A stretch of 64,000 bases of DNA. Source: Rhodobiaceae bacterium. GTDB lineage: Bacteria > Pseudomonadota > Alphaproteobacteria > Rhizobiales > NORP267. Position numbers and translations under genes: made by a program. The notes beneath the pieces were generated by a model. That model saw only the letters and a list, made by a program, of their open reading frames with translations, ran no database searches and was not told where the DNA came from. The stretch is taken from contig JAGRLG010000054.1 in the NCBI GenBank assembly GCA_020441905.1, forward strand, positions 62,001 through 126,000, read 5' to 3'. Of this stretch, positions 56,373-64,000 are shown one piece after another (within the stretch, counting starts at the first letter, position 1; each line of letters starts with the position of its first letter).

Positions 56373-58193
56373 ATGAGCGACACCAACGACGCCGGCAAAC
56401 AGGACATGGCGGCCGCGCCGCGCGGTATCAAACGCTGGCTGACCTATTCATTGTTCGGAATTCCGCTCATCGGAGCCGCCGGTTTTTTTGTCTTCGGCAT
56501 CATCTTCTGGGGCGGCTTCAACACCGCCATGGAGGCGACCAACACGCTGAATTTCTGCATCACCTGCCACGAGATGGAAAACAACGTCTACCAGGAATAC
56601 AAGAAGACCATTCACTATCAGAACCGCACCGGCGTTCGCGCCGCCTGCTCGGACTGCCATGTTCCCGATCCCTGGGTTCATAAATTCATCCGCAAGATCC
56701 AGGCATCGCGCGAGATTTTCTACAAGATCACCGGCTCCATCAACACCAAGGAAAAATTCGAGGAGCGGCGTCTGCATCTGGCGCGCCGCGTCTGGGCGAC
56801 CATGAAGCGCACGGATTCGCGCGAGTGCCGCAACTGCCACAATTTCAATGCGATGAACCCGGAATTCCAGCGCCCGCGCGCGCGCAAGCAACACCTCAAT
56901 GCTTTCGAGAACGGCCAGACCTGTATCGATTGCCACAAGGGCATCGCGCACAACAATGTCCGCGACAAGCTGCCCGAGGAGGAACTGGAGGCACTGGAAA
57001 AGCCGGTCGTTGCTTTCGCCCGCCAGGTGCCGGAGGATTTCATCACCCATCTCAATGCCGTCGAGGCGCGTGAAAAGGCGGCCGAGGAAGCCAGGCAGGC
57101 CGAGGCCGCCGCCGCCGAAGCCAATGTCAAGACGCGCATCGAGCAGGCCGTGGCAAAGGCCCTGGCCGGCGGCGCTGCTGCTGCCCAACCTGCTGGCGGC
57201 GCTGCCGCGGCACCGGCCGCCGCATCCGGCCCCGGCGCCGATATCGACTGGGCGTCGCGCGAGGCCAAGACCGTAACCCTGTTCTATCCCGGCCAGGCCT
57301 CCTTCGAGTGGATCCAGACCGGCAAGGACCATGGCGGCGCCCGGGCCGTGACCAAGGCCGGCGACCGCTGCTCGACCTGTCACGCCAAGGAAGTGAAGGA
57401 CATGGGCAAGAAGATCGTGTCCGGCGAGAAGATCGAGCCGACGCCGATCCCCGGCAAGCGGCCCTTCATCGAAATGCAGGTCAAGACCGCCCATGACGAC
57501 AAGAACCTCTATATGCAGCTGAGCTGGACCGATGACGGCCATCACCCGGTTCCCTTTGTCGACGGCGGCAAGATGGACCCGGAGAACCAGGTCAAGCTGG
57601 CGGTCATGTTTGCCGGCCAGGGCATCGAATATGCCGAGCAGGCCGGCTGCTGGGTCACCTGCCACAACGACTCGCGCTACATGCCCGACGAGCCCAAGCC
57701 CGACGCCCTGGCTGGCGCCGATGGAATCAAGGATATCGTCGGACTGAGCGCCGGCATCACCAAGTATCTCGCCGAATCGCGGACCGAGATGGAGATTGCC
57801 GGACGGCGCGGCGCGGCGCGCGGCGGCTGGAACAAGCCCAAGACCAAGGACGAGCTGGAGGCCCTGGCCAAGGCCGGCACCTTTATGGATGTGATCCGCT
57901 TCACATCTTCCGGCAAGTCGGAAAACGGCGACATTCTCGCCCACCGCGACATGGCCTCCGGCGCCGCGATCACGGCCCAGGGCGGCTTGGACGGCACCAC
58001 CTGGACCGTCGTCCTGAGCCGGCCGCTGACCTCGGACAAGCCGGGCGATGTCAATATCGAGGCCGGCAAGATCTACACCGTCGGCTTCGCCATTCACGAC
58101 GACTACACCGTGGCCCGGTTCCACCATGTGTCGCTGGAGTATAAACTCGGCCTCGACACTGCCGACGCCGATATCAATGTTGTGAAGAAATAG
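56373..58193 (+). CDS. NapC/NirT-type multihaem cytochrome fused to a C-terminal haem domain
   Basis: 606 residues. A cytoplasmic N-terminus, one membrane helix (about 25-47) and a NapC/NirT tetrahaem domain with CITCH 62-66, CSDCH 92-96, CRNCH 152-156 and CIDCH 184-188. An Ala/Glu-rich coiled-coil-like and low-complexity linker (about 230-290) leads to a C-terminal domain with CSTCH 333-337 and CWVTCH 426-431, a C-x3-CH site. The second part resembles the beta-sandwich haem domain of ethylbenzene-dehydrogenase gamma subunits. Such quinol dehydrogenases feed electrons to periplasmic reductases, here presumably NirS. Its promoter lies in the 95 bp after the preceding terminator. Confidence 0.85.
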   Translation: MSDTNDAGKQDMAAAPRGIKRWLTYSLFGIPLIGAAGFFVFGIIFWGGFNTAMEATNTLNFCITCHEMENNVYQEYKKTIHYQNRTGVRAACSDCHVPDPWVHKFIRKIQASREIFYKITGSINTKEKFEERRLHLARRVWATMKRTDSRECRNCHNFNAMNPEFQRPRARKQHLNAFENGQTCIDCHKGIAHNNVRDKLPEEELEALEKPVVAFARQVPEDFITHLNAVEAREKAAEEARQAEAAAAEANVKTRIEQAVAKALAGGAAAAQPAGGAAAAPAAASGPGADIDWASREAKTVTLFYPGQASFEWIQTGKDHGGARAVTKAGDRCSTCHAKEVKDMGKKIVSGEKIEPTPIPGKRPFIEMQVKTAHDDKNLYMQLSWTDDGHHPVPFVDGGKMDPENQVKLAVMFAGQGIEYAEQAGCWVTCHNDSRYMPDEPKPDALAGADGIKDIVGLSAGITKYLAESRTEMEIAGRRGAARGGWNKPKTKDELEALAKAGTFMDVIRFTSSGKSENGDILAHRDMASGAAITAQGGLDGTTWTVVLSRPLTSDKPGDVNIEAGKIYTVGFAIHDDYTVARFHHVSLEYKLGLDTADADINVVKK

Positions 58194-58199
58194 GGCCCT

Positions 58200-58216
58200 G
58201 GCGGGCACCGCCCGCC
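58200..58216 (+). other. Short hairpin between the multihaem cytochrome and cupredoxin genes
   Basis: GGCGGGC-ACC-GCCCGCC is a perfect 7-bp stem 6 bp after the cytochrome stop. There is no T-run, so it may stabilise the upstream mRNA rather than terminate transcription. The cupredoxin gene follows 24 bp later. Confidence 0.5.
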
Positions 58217-58240
58217 GGCTCTCCCCTAAGGAGACAGGCC

Positions 58241-58675
58241 ATGCGCAAATTGACGCCAGGGATCGCCTTCGCCGGCGCCCTGGCGCTCGCCTTTCTGCTC
58301 ACGCCCGCCCTGGCCCAAAAGGACAGCGAAGCGGAACGTGAGAAGATCTGCGCCGAAGCGGGCGAGCGCTACAAGGAACTGTTCGGCAAGGAGGCTTCCG
58401 GGGAAGCCATGCCGATCGTCATGATGTACCGCTATCATTTCTGCCCCGGCGGACTGACAGTCAAACCGGGCGTCACCGTGCGCTGGGTCAATGTCGACAA
58501 GCGCACCAGCCATTCGGTTTGGTTCCGCGCCGACGGCAAGGAAGAGTCGGTCCGCCTGTTTCCCGAGGAGCATGTCGAGATGGCCATCGACCTTGCGCCG
58601 GGCGAGCATGAATATCTCTGCGGTCCGCACTGGGAAAAGGAAGGCATGCGCGGCCGTCTCGAGGTCCAGCCCTAG
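58241..58675 (+). CDS. Cupredoxin-domain (plastocyanin-like) periplasmic protein
   Basis: 144 residues. The signal peptide ends at LTPALA (about residue 25). The mature protein has a charged helix, then a cupredoxin fold with the first copper histidine in RTSHSVWF and the C-terminal loop YLCGPHWEKEGMRG. The loop is C-x2-H-x5-M, slightly longer than in plastocyanin (C-x2-H-x4-M). It is probably a type 1 copper electron carrier that could donate to a NirS. The upstream stretch FCPGGLTVKPGVTVRWVN is typical. It follows the multihaem cytochrome by 47 bp. Confidence 0.82.
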   Translation: MRKLTPGIAFAGALALAFLLTPALAQKDSEAEREKICAEAGERYKELFGKEASGEAMPIVMMYRYHFCPGGLTVKPGVTVRWVNVDKRTSHSVWFRADGKEESVRLFPEEHVEMAIDLAPGEHEYLCGPHWEKEGMRGRLEVQP

Positions 58676-58728
58676 GCGGCCGGATCCGCCGCATGCCTGC
58701 CCCTTCCTCCCGCCAAGCCCGGCTAGGC

Positions 58729-58764
58729 GATGCGGGCGGAGCGGGCGATGCGGGCGATGCGGAG
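58729..58764 (+). repeat. Four-copy 9-bp tandem repeat
   Basis: GATGCGGGC, GGAGCGGGC, GATGCGGGC and GATGCGGAG follow each other directly between the cupredoxin and nirE genes. It is an imperfect minisatellite with no visible function. Confidence 0.6.
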
Positions 58765-58828
58765 GGGGGCGGGGCGCGCGGCACCGGCACGCGGTGCGAC
58801 GTTCGCGCATCTTGCCCGATTTGCATTG

Positions 58829-58842
58829 TTGATAGAAATCAA
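58829..58842. promoter_or_regulatory. Perfect FNR/NNR box upstream of nirE
   Basis: TTGATAGAAATCAA matches TTGAT-N4-ATCAA exactly and lies 36 bp before the nirE ATG. It should control the whole haem d1 biosynthesis operon. With so short a distance the leader is very short, or the start is at ATG 58908. Confidence 0.83.
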
Positions 58843-58877
58843 GGCAGGCACACCGAGGCGCGGGAATAGTCAATAGA

Positions 58878-59690
58878 ATGCCCCAGGGAAACTCTGCACG
58901 TGATGTCATGCCCGCTGTCGGCAAGGTAGTTCTGGTCGGCGCCGGTCCAGGCGATCCCGATTTGCTGACGGTCAAGGCCGCCAAGGCGATCGAGGCCGCC
59001 GATGTCATCGTCTATGACCGTCTGGTGTCACCGCAGATCCTCGATCTGGCGCCGCGCGGCGCGGCGCTGATTTCGGTCGGCAAGGCGCCGCGCAATCATT
59101 CCATGCCGCAAAGCGAGATCAACGCCCTCCTGGTGCGCCTGGCTCTTGGCGGACGCCATGTGATCCGCCTCAAGGGTGGGGATCCCTTCATTTTCGGCCG
59201 CGGCGGCGAGGAAGCCCTCGAGCTGGCAAAGCACAAGATTCCCTTCGAGGTCATTCCCGGCGTCACCTCGGCGCAGGGCTGCGCCGCCGCCGCCGGCGTA
59301 CCGCTGACCCATCGCGGTCTGGCCACCAGCGTGCGCTACATCACCGGCCATTGCCGCGAGGACATGGATCTCGATTACGACTGGAAAGGCCTTGCCGACC
59401 CCGATACCACGCTAGCGGTCTATATGGGGCGCGCCACCGCACCGCTGATTTGCGAAAGGCTGGCCGAACACGGCCTGGCCGGCGATACACCGGTTCTGAT
59501 TGTCGCCAGGGGCACGACAAAGGACGAATGGCGCTGCCTGACCAGGCTCGATGCGCTGGAGAGCAAGGTTGCGGAACTGGAGTTTGACGGGCCGGTCCTG
59601 TTTGTCATCGGCAAGGTTGCGGGCCTTGCCCGTGAACTCGGAGGCATGGATGCGCATCAAGGCGAAAAATCGCCGGCGCTCACCGCGTAA
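58878..59690 (+). CDS. nirE: Uroporphyrinogen III C-methyltransferase (haem d1 synthesis)
   Basis: 270 residues; ATG 58908 is an alternative start. SUMT family: VVLVGAGPGDPDLLTVKAAKAI, YDRLVS, RLKGGDPFIFGRGGEE, and GVPLTHRG. It methylates uroporphyrinogen III twice to precorrin-2, the first committed step to haem d1. CobA or the siroheme methyltransferase would have the same fold; position at the head of nirCFDLGHJ makes NirE the right name. The next gene starts inside its 3' end. Confidence 0.93.
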   Translation: MPQGNSARDVMPAVGKVVLVGAGPGDPDLLTVKAAKAIEAADVIVYDRLVSPQILDLAPRGAALISVGKAPRNHSMPQSEINALLVRLALGGRHVIRLKGGDPFIFGRGGEEALELAKHKIPFEVIPGVTSAQGCAAAAGVPLTHRGLATSVRYITGHCREDMDLDYDWKGLADPDTTLAVYMGRATAPLICERLAEHGLAGDTPVLIVARGTTKDEWRCLTRLDALESKVAELEFDGPVLFVIGKVAGLARELGGMDAHQGEKSPALTA

Positions 59691-60030
59691 GCCAGGAAAC
59701 ATCTGGTCTGTGTTGGCGTTGGGATTCGTTGCAGCAGGCGGCGCGCCTTCTCTGCCGGCCCTCGCCGAGGGCGCGGTCGACGCCGCCCGCGGCAAGCAAT
59801 TGTCCTATCTGGTCCGTCAGGACTGCGGGTCGTGCCATGGCATGACGCTGAAAGGCGGGCTTGGCCGGCCGCTGCTGCCGGAGACCCTGGCCGGCGCCGA
59901 CGCCCGGACACTGGCCGCGATCATTCTCGACGGTATTCCGGGCACGCCGATGCCACCCTGGCGCGGCCAGATCGACGAGACCGAAGCGATGTGGATTGCG
60001 CGGGCCTTGAAAGAGGGAACCATCGAATGA
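59650..60030 (+). CDS. nirC: Periplasmic cytochrome c NirC
   Basis: 126 residues from ATG 59650, inside the last 41 bp of nirE, with GAGG 5 bp upstream. A basic N-terminus (MRIKAKNRRRSPRK) and a hydrophobic signal segment to PALAEG are followed by a single c-type haem site CGSCH and a distal methionine in GTPMPPW. NirC can donate electrons to NirS and has been linked to d1 maturation. Overlaps the nirF start by 4 bp. Confidence 0.88.
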   Translation: MRIKAKNRRRSPRKPGNIWSVLALGFVAAGGAPSLPALAEGAVDAARGKQLSYLVRQDCGSCHGMTLKGGLGRPLLPETLAGADARTLAAIILDGIPGTPMPPWRGQIDETEAMWIARALKEGTIE

Positions 60031-61211
60031 ATGCCATCAGGACCATGGTCCTAAGCCTCGTTGTCCTGTTCACCAATCTTGCCGGCGCCGCGGCGGGCGA
60101 GCCCCGCGGCACCGGTGATCTGGGCATTGTCATCGAGCGCGCCAGCGGGTCGCTGGCCATCGTCGAATGGAGCGGGCGCCGCGTCCTCGGCCGCGTCGAG
60201 GGCCTCGGCGACCTCTCCCACGCCTCGGCGGTGTTTTCCCGCGACCAGCGCTATGCCTATGTCTTCGGCCGCGATGGCGGCCTGACCAAGGTCGACCTTC
60301 TGGAGATGAAAATCGCCAAGCGGGTGGTCCAGGGCGGAAATTCGATCGGCGGCGCCATTTCCGACGACGGCACCTTGATCGCCGTTTCCAATTACGAGCC
60401 TGGCGGCGTCAAGGTCTTCGATGCCGTCACGCTCGATCTGGTGGCCGACATCCCGGCGGCCTATGGGCCCAAGGGCGCCCTGTCCAAGACCGTCGGTCTG
60501 GTCGATGCGCCGGGGCGCAGGTTTGTCTTCTCGCTTTATGATGCCGGCGAGATCTGGATCGCCGATTTCTCGCAGGGGCCGAATCCGCAGCTGACACGCT
60601 TTGCCGGGATCGGCAGCCAGCCCTATGACGGCCTGATCACCGGGGACGGCCGGCACTATATCGCCGGGCTGTTCGGCGAAGACGGCCTGTCCCATCTCGA
60701 CCTGTGGGCCGGCAAGCCCGAGCCCCGCCGCATCCTGGAAGGCTATGGCCGCGGCGAAGAAAAGCTCCCCGTTTACAAGATGCCGCATCTGGAGGGCTGG
60801 GCCCTGGCAGGGGGGCGCTTCATCCTGCCCGAGGTCGGCCACCACGAGCTGATCGCGATGGATGCGGCGACCTTCGCCGAGGCCGGCCGCGTCGCCGTCC
60901 ATGGTCAGCCGGTCTTTGCCGTTGCCCGCCCCGACGGGCGCCAGGTCTGGGTCAATTTCGCCCATCCCCTCAACGATACCGTCCAGGTTGTCGACGTTCC
61001 CAGCCTGAAGATCATCCATGAGTTCAAGCCCGGGCCGGCGGTCCTGCACATGGAATTCACGCCGCGCGGCGACGAGGTCTGGATCTCGGTGCGCGACGCC
61101 GACAAGGTCGAGATTTACGATACCCGCACTTTTGCCAAGCGCGGCGAACTGAAAATTGCCAAACCCAGCGGGATATTTTTTACCGCCCGCGCCACCAGGA
61201 TCGGACTATGA
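60027..61211 (+). CDS. nirF: Haem d1 biosynthesis protein NirF
   Basis: 394 residues from ATG 60027, overlapping the nirC stop (ATGA). A signal sequence (to AAAGEP) is followed by a d1-binding-type propeller without any CxxCH: SVFSRDQRYAYVFGRDGGLTKVDL-like, GPKGALSKTVG and MPHLEGWALAGGRF. NirF acts late in haem d1 synthesis in the periplasm. It is homologous to the d1 domain of NirS but lacks the cytochrome c part. Confidence 0.94.
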   Translation: MNAIRTMVLSLVVLFTNLAGAAAGEPRGTGDLGIVIERASGSLAIVEWSGRRVLGRVEGLGDLSHASAVFSRDQRYAYVFGRDGGLTKVDLLEMKIAKRVVQGGNSIGGAISDDGTLIAVSNYEPGGVKVFDAVTLDLVADIPAAYGPKGALSKTVGLVDAPGRRFVFSLYDAGEIWIADFSQGPNPQLTRFAGIGSQPYDGLITGDGRHYIAGLFGEDGLSHLDLWAGKPEPRRILEGYGRGEEKLPVYKMPHLEGWALAGGRFILPEVGHHELIAMDAATFAEAGRVAVHGQPVFAVARPDGRQVWVNFAHPLNDTVQVVDVPSLKIIHEFKPGPAVLHMEFTPRGDEVWISVRDADKVEIYDTRTFAKRGELKIAKPSGIFFTARATRIGL

Positions 61212-62224
61212 GCATTGCCATTCTCCATGCCGACCCCCGGATCGGCCTGCTCGACAATTGGCAGAGGGATTTTCCCCTGTGCCAACGGCCCTATGCCAAT
61301 CTCGGCCGCAGCTTCGACCTCTCCGAGGCCGAAGTCATTTCGGTGCTGAGCGAATGTCAGGAGGACGGCCGGCTGAGCCGGGTCGGCGCCGTGATCAAGC
61401 CGAACTCGGTCGGCGCCAGCACCCTCGCCGCCATGGCCGTGCCCGAGGAGCGGATGGAGGAAGTCGCCGACCTGGTCAATGCCGAGCCCGGCGTCAATCA
61501 CAATTACGAGCGCGAACACGACCTCAATCTGTGGTTCGTCGTCACCGCGCCCGATGCCGCGGCGCTTGCCGCGACGCTGGAGCGGATTGCCCGCACCACC
61601 GGTTTCAAGGTCGTCGATCTGCCGCTGGAATGCGCCTATCACATCGATCTCGGCTTCCCTCTCGACGGCCGCGGCAATGCGCGCCGCGGCGCCGGCAGCG
61701 CGCCGCACCGGGCCGAACCCGATGAAGACGACCGCCGTCTCCTTGCCGAAATCGAGGACGGACTGCCGCTGGCGCCTCGCCCCTATGCCGAAATCGCCCT
61801 GCGTCTGGGCTGGAAGGAGGAGGAAGTCCTCTCCCGCCTCGCCGCCCTCCATGAAGCCGGCATCATTTCCCGTTTCGGCTGCATTGTCCGCCATCGCAGC
61901 CTCGGATTCACCGCCAATGCCATGGTCGCCTGGAACGTTCCCGACCACCGGGTCGACACCGCCGGCGCCCTGGTTGCCTGCCACAACATCGTTTCGTTGT
62001 GCTACCGCCGCACCCGCCGTCCGCCGGTATGGGGCCACAACCTGTTTGCCATGATCCACGGCCGCGAACGCGGCGAAGTGAAGGCCGCGATCGAAAGCGT
62101 CACCCTTGCCAGCGGCCTTGCAGAGGTCGATCGCGATATCCTGTTCTCGCGCCGCTGCTTCAAACAGCGCGGCGCCCGCTATTCCAACGGGCGCGGGGCC
62201 GGCGGCCACAGGGGTGCCGCTTGA
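61208..62224 (+). CDS. nirDL: Siroheme decarboxylase, fused NirD-NirL
   Basis: 338 residues made of two Lrp/AsnC-like halves. The first (about 1-160) holds NDLCQ-like FPLCQRPYANLGRSFDLSE and NHNYEREHDLNLWFVVTAP. The second (from about 175) holds LPLAPRPYAEIALRLGW and CYRRTRRPPVWGHNLFAMIHG. With NirG and NirH it decarboxylates siroheme to didecarboxysiroheme. The fusion of D and L is also known from Paracoccus-type loci. It overlaps nirF by 4 bp and nirG by one base. Confidence 0.93.
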   Translation: MSIAILHADPRIGLLDNWQRDFPLCQRPYANLGRSFDLSEAEVISVLSECQEDGRLSRVGAVIKPNSVGASTLAAMAVPEERMEEVADLVNAEPGVNHNYEREHDLNLWFVVTAPDAAALAATLERIARTTGFKVVDLPLECAYHIDLGFPLDGRGNARRGAGSAPHRAEPDEDDRRLLAEIEDGLPLAPRPYAEIALRLGWKEEEVLSRLAALHEAGIISRFGCIVRHRSLGFTANAMVAWNVPDHRVDTAGALVACHNIVSLCYRRTRRPPVWGHNLFAMIHGRERGEVKAAIESVTLASGLAEVDRDILFSRRCFKQRGARYSNGRGAGGHRGAA

Positions 62225-62679
62225 TGGGGCGAATCCTCGACGATACCGACCGCGCCATCGTCAATGGCCTCCAGGGCGGCTTTCCGCTCACCGAGACGCC
62301 CTTTGCCGACGCCGCGGCGAAATTCGGCATTGGCGAGGATGAACTGATCGCCCGGATATCGGGCCTTGCCGACGACAAGCTGCTCAGCCGCTTCGGGCCG
62401 ATGTACAATGCCGAGCGCCTCGGCGGCGCGCTTTCGCTTTGCGCCATGCAGGTGCCCGAAGCGCGCTTCGAGGAAGTCGCCGCCCGGGTCAATGCCCATG
62501 ACGAGGTGGCGCACAATTATGCCCGCGCCCATGCGCTCAATATGTGGTTTGTCGTCGCCACCGAGCAGCCCGAGCAGAAGGACGCCGTGCTGGACGAAAT
62601 CCGGCATGAAACCGGCATCGAGGTCTATGATTTTCCAAAGATCGAGGAATTCTTCATCGGCCTGAAGGTGGAAGTGTGA
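62224..62679 (+). CDS. nirG: Siroheme decarboxylase subunit NirG
   Basis: 151 residues from ATG 62224, whose A is the last base of the nirDL TGA. It has the Lrp-like HTH part (DRAIVNGLQGGFPLTETPF) and the conserved NYARAHALNMWFVVA. It is one of the four siroheme decarboxylase paralogues. A frame continuing upstream through nirDL is a shadow. Confidence 0.92.
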   Translation: MGRILDDTDRAIVNGLQGGFPLTETPFADAAAKFGIGEDELIARISGLADDKLLSRFGPMYNAERLGGALSLCAMQVPEARFEEVAARVNAHDEVAHNYARAHALNMWFVVATEQPEQKDAVLDEIRHETGIEVYDFPKIEEFFIGLKVEV

Positions 62680-63185
62680 ATCAGTCCGTGCCCGCGCCCC
62701 GCTTTTCCGCCCCCGATGCCATCGACCGCCGCATCATCGCCGCGACGCAAACCGGCCTGCCGCTGGTGGCACGGCCCTATGACGCCATAGGCGAGGAAAT
62801 CGGGATCGGCGGCGCGGAGGTCATCGCGCGGCTGAAAAAGATGCTTGAATGCGGCATCATCCGGCGCATCGGCGTGGTGCCGAACCACTATGCCCTCGGC
62901 CTCACCGCCAACGGAATGTCGGTTTGGGATGTCGAGGACGAGCACATCGCAAAGCTGGGACGGCGCGTCGGGGCGCTGGATTTCGTTTCCCATTGCTACC
63001 AGCGCCCGCGCCATCTGCCCTTGTGGCCCTACAACCTCTTTGCCATGGTGCACGGCACCAGCCAGGCCGAGGTCGATGACAAGGTTGCGGCCATCGCGAA
63101 ATTGCTCGCTGGCGCGGTTCGCGGCCATGACGTCCTGGTCTCGACCCGGATCTTGAAGAAAACCGGCCTGCGTATCGCGGCCTGA
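62676..63185 (+). CDS. nirH: Siroheme decarboxylase subunit NirH
   Basis: 169 residues from a GTG start overlapping the nirG stop by 4 bp. It shows the family pattern DRRIIAATQTGLPLVARPYD and CYQRPRHLPLWPYNLFAMVHG, closest to the second half of NirDL. It works with NirDL and NirG in haem d1 synthesis. Confidence 0.92.
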   Translation: MNQSVPAPRFSAPDAIDRRIIAATQTGLPLVARPYDAIGEEIGIGGAEVIARLKKMLECGIIRRIGVVPNHYALGLTANGMSVWDVEDEHIAKLGRRVGALDFVSHCYQRPRHLPLWPYNLFAMVHGTSQAEVDDKVAAIAKLLAGAVRGHDVLVSTRILKKTGLRIAA

Positions 63186-63196
63186 GGAGAGTTCCC

Positions 63197-64000
63197 ATGT
63201 TCCGCCTGAGCCAGTTCATGGAAGAGGTCGCCAACCCCAGCCCGCTGGGACCGCGGCGGTCCCCGCCCGGCCCGGTGGTGATCTGGAATCTGATCCGCCG
63301 CTGCAACCTGATGTGCAAGCATTGCTACTCGATTTCCGGCGATGTCGATTTTCCCGGCGAGTTGTCGACCGCCCAGGTTTTCGAGGTCATGGACGACCTC
63401 AAATCCTTCCGCGTGCCGGTGCTCATTCTCTCTGGCGGCGAGCCGTTGCTCAGGCCGGATATTTTCGAGATTTCCCGCCGCGCCAAGGACGAGGGTTTCT
63501 ATGTCGGCCTGTCTTCCAACGGCACCTTGATGGGCAGGGACAATATCGGGGACATCGCCGCCATCGGCTATGACTATGTCGGCGTCAGCCTCGACGGCAT
63601 CGAAAAGACCCATGACGAATTCCGCCGCATGGAGGGCGGATTCAAGGCAGCGCTAAACGGATTGCGCCTGTGCCGCGACCGCGGGCTGAAGGTGGGCATG
63701 CGCTTCACCATGACCATGGACAATGCCCACGAACTGCCCGAACTGCTCGATCTCGCCGAGCGCGAGAGTATCGACAAGTTCTATTTCTCCCACCTCGTCT
63801 ATGCCGGACGCGGCAACAAGAATCGCGGCGATGACGCCAGGCGCGAGATCACGCAAGGCGCCATGGACACGCTGTTCGACCGCGCCTGGGCGGCGGCGCA
63901 AAAGGGCGAGAAGAAGGAATTCGTCACCGGCAACAACGACGCCGACGGCGTCTACTTCCTGTTCTGGGTGCGCAAGAACTTCCCCCACCTGGAGGACCAT
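63197..64000 (+). CDS. nirJ: Haem d1 biosynthesis radical SAM protein NirJ, N-terminal part
   Basis: 268 codons are visible from ATG 63197 (GAGGAGA site), and the gene runs out of the window. The radical SAM site is C-x3-C-x2-C in RRCNLMCKHCYS, with SGGEPLLRPD following. NirJ exchanges two propionate groups for oxo groups on the way to haem d1. The SPASM-like C-terminal cysteines would be outside the window. It is 11 bp after nirH. Confidence 0.94.
   Translation, partial: MFRLSQFMEEVANPSPLGPRRSPPGPVVIWNLIRRCNLMCKHCYSISGDVDFPGELSTAQVFEVMDDLKSFRVPVLILSGGEPLLRPDIFEISRRAKDEGFYVGLSSNGTLMGRDNIGDIAAIGYDYVGVSLDGIEKTHDEFRRMEGGFKAALNGLRLCRDRGLKVGMRFTMTMDNAHELPELLDLAERESIDKFYFSHLVYAGRGNKNRGDDARREITQGAMDTLFDRAWAAAQKGEKKEFVTGNNDADGVYFLFWVRKNFPHLEDH

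Noticed and set aside
56448-58208. Minus-strand frame of 586 codons opposite the multihaem cytochrome gene
   Set aside because: The plus-strand protein has five CxxCH sites and one C-x3-CH site in frame. The minus-strand product has no recognisable domain.

Overview
The window looks like chromosomal DNA of a high-GC, facultatively anaerobic, denitrifying alphaproteobacterium that degrades aromatic compounds without oxygen, probably of Rhodospirillales/Magnetospirillum type. The reasons are a ALAS-type hemA (the alphaproteobacterial C4 route to haem), a FixNOQP/FixGHIS-type ccoNOQP-ccoGHIS locus, FNR-family regulators with many TTGAT-N4-ATCAA boxes, a cd1 nitrite reductase locus with nirI divergent from nirS, and a Thauera-type ATP-dependent benzoyl-CoA reductase operon. 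The taxonomic placement is an inference. I saw no rRNA, tRNA, CRISPR array or insertion sequence.

Layout. 1-137: 3' end of a metal ABC-transporter binding protein. 153-8031 (minus): complete cbb3 oxidase locus ccoNOQP-ccoGHIS. 8377-13614: hemerythrin, universal stress protein, FNR, hemN and a DapA-family lyase. 13730-18890: two paralogous small secreted proteins and an ABC exporter with a HlyD-type adaptor. 18887-19850 (minus): a GNAT acetyltransferase and an Rrf2 regulator. 20255-24964: hot-dog thioesterase plus padBCD (phenylacetyl-CoA oxidation). 25163-30819: hcrCAB (4-hydroxybenzoyl-CoA reductase) overlapping a DUF2249 gene and an NnrS-like membrane protein gene. 31028-32622: hemerythrin and two GNAT acetyltransferases. 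32787-40729 (minus): had-oah-dch-bcrCBAD-fdx, the upper benzoyl-CoA pathway. 40982-44557: korAB (ferredoxin reduction for the reductase), a rubrerythrin-like protein and a RidA homologue. 44703-50112: DNR-like regulator, DUF4202, NnrU, cytochrome c, hemA and NnrS. 50260-64000: nirI / nirS, a second divergent nirS, a NapC/NirT fusion cytochrome, a cupredoxin, and the haem d1 biosynthesis operon nirE-C-F-DL-G-H-J, with nirJ cut by the window edge.

How it fits together. Phenylacetyl-CoA (pad) and 4-hydroxybenzoyl-CoA (hcr) are channelled towards benzoyl-CoA. Bcr, with ferredoxin reduced by Kor and with ATP, dearomatises it, and Dch/Had/Oah open the ring. The electrons can go to nitrite through cytochrome cd1, or to traces of oxygen through the cbb3 oxidase. 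Haem supply (hemA, hemN), NO-response proteins (NnrS, NnrU, DUF2249, hemerythrins) and FNR/DNR regulators support this. TTGAT/TTGAC-type boxes lie upstream of ccoN, usp, fnr/hemN, cyc, hemA, nirI/nirS, the second nirS and nirE, and a weaker one lies upstream of had.

Most worth following up: a GNAT-Rrf2 gene pair, reminiscent of BadL/BadM, divergent from pad; an 11-bp motif shared by the pad and bcr/kor promoters; the second NirS; the multihaem fusion cytochrome; and the overlap of hcr with NO-related genes.
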